From positions 4,092,001 to 4,156,000 of the forward strand of contig OY744472.1 of assembly GCA_963556145.1 (NCBI GenBank): a DNA stretch of 64,000 bases, written 5' to 3'. How positions within the stretch are numbered: position 1 is the stretch's first letter; each line of letters begins with the position of its first letter. The notes under the pieces are model-generated. The model was given only the letters and a program-made list of their open reading frames with translations. It was not told where the DNA came from and searched no databases. The stretch is from Hygrocybe punicea (taxonomy: Eukaryota > Basidiomycota > Agaricomycetes > Agaricales > Hygrophoraceae). Shown piece after piece: positions 63,982 to 64,000 of this stretch. Both the position numbers and the translations under genes were made by a program.

Positions 63982-64000
63982 ACCTCAAATGCTTGCATTC

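Noticed and set aside
1..64000. A working biosynthetic gene cluster or virus-derived region
   Set aside because: No polyketide, peptide-synthetase, terpene or cytochrome genes are present, and no viral polymerase or capsid motif was seen on either strand.

Overview
This window looks like transposon-rich DNA from a filamentous basidiomycete, most likely an Agaricomycete. Genes are split by short introns of about 45-75 bp with GT/AG borders. The recognisable families are typical of that group: a Helitron, a KDZ transposase with its cysteine-cluster head, a hAT transposase, DUF6532-like proteins, a PCL5-like cyclin and a SAM-like-domain protein. No rRNA, tRNA, operon or prokaryotic feature is visible. 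A finer placement such as Boletales is only an impression. All family names rest on motif recognition, because no search could be run.

Layout. 0-5 kb: a decayed DUF6729-like gene, a degenerate tandem array of about 160 bp units, and a PCL5-like cyclin pseudogene. 5.3-14.1 kb: a minus-strand SAM-like-domain gene cut in two by a 7.4 kb Helitron (6332-13757). The Helitron carries a decayed Rep/helicase gene and an OB-fold-like gene, and is itself interrupted by an 830 bp near-perfect palindrome. A 146 bp repeat with a 5 bp target duplication sits in the 3' half of the host gene. 14.9-16.9 kb: a multi-exon minus-strand gene with two in-frame TGA codons. 17.2-23.2 kb and 29.3-36.5 kb: two diverged copies of a cassette in which gene A (plus) converges on gene B (minus) and is followed by gene C (plus). 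Short inverted CGAACA/TGTTCG repeats lie nearby. 26.0-28.5 kb: a probable secreted repeat protein whose intron holds a 1.5 kb inverted-repeat element.

37.5-44.1 kb: a 6.6 kb segment bounded by long inverted repeats. It contains a DUF6532-like pseudogene, a 34 bp minisatellite, another inverted-repeat element and an assembly gap. 44.2-45.9 kb: further TTGTCGAACA-type tandem repeats and a 1.2 kb inverted-repeat element filled with CAG-type triplets. 46.8-50.9 kb: a minus-strand KDZ transposase pseudogene whose downstream end carries a ubiquitin-specific-protease-like domain; a 372 bp MITE with a perfect 8 bp target duplication lies in its first exon. 53.6-59.1 kb: a 44 bp minisatellite, a second DUF6532-like gene, more copies of the 146 bp repeat and a truncated hAT transposase. 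59.8-63.1 kb: a coiled-coil gene with a cysteine cluster and a second small coiled-coil reading frame. The window ends in GTTCGG-type repeats and a second gap.

Almost every gene is broken. Breaks in otherwise readable frames are very often TGA, and several diagnostic changes look like C-to-T or G-to-A transitions, which suggests a region decaying under methylation or a RIP-like process. The most promising undescribed object is the duplicated A/B/C cassette.
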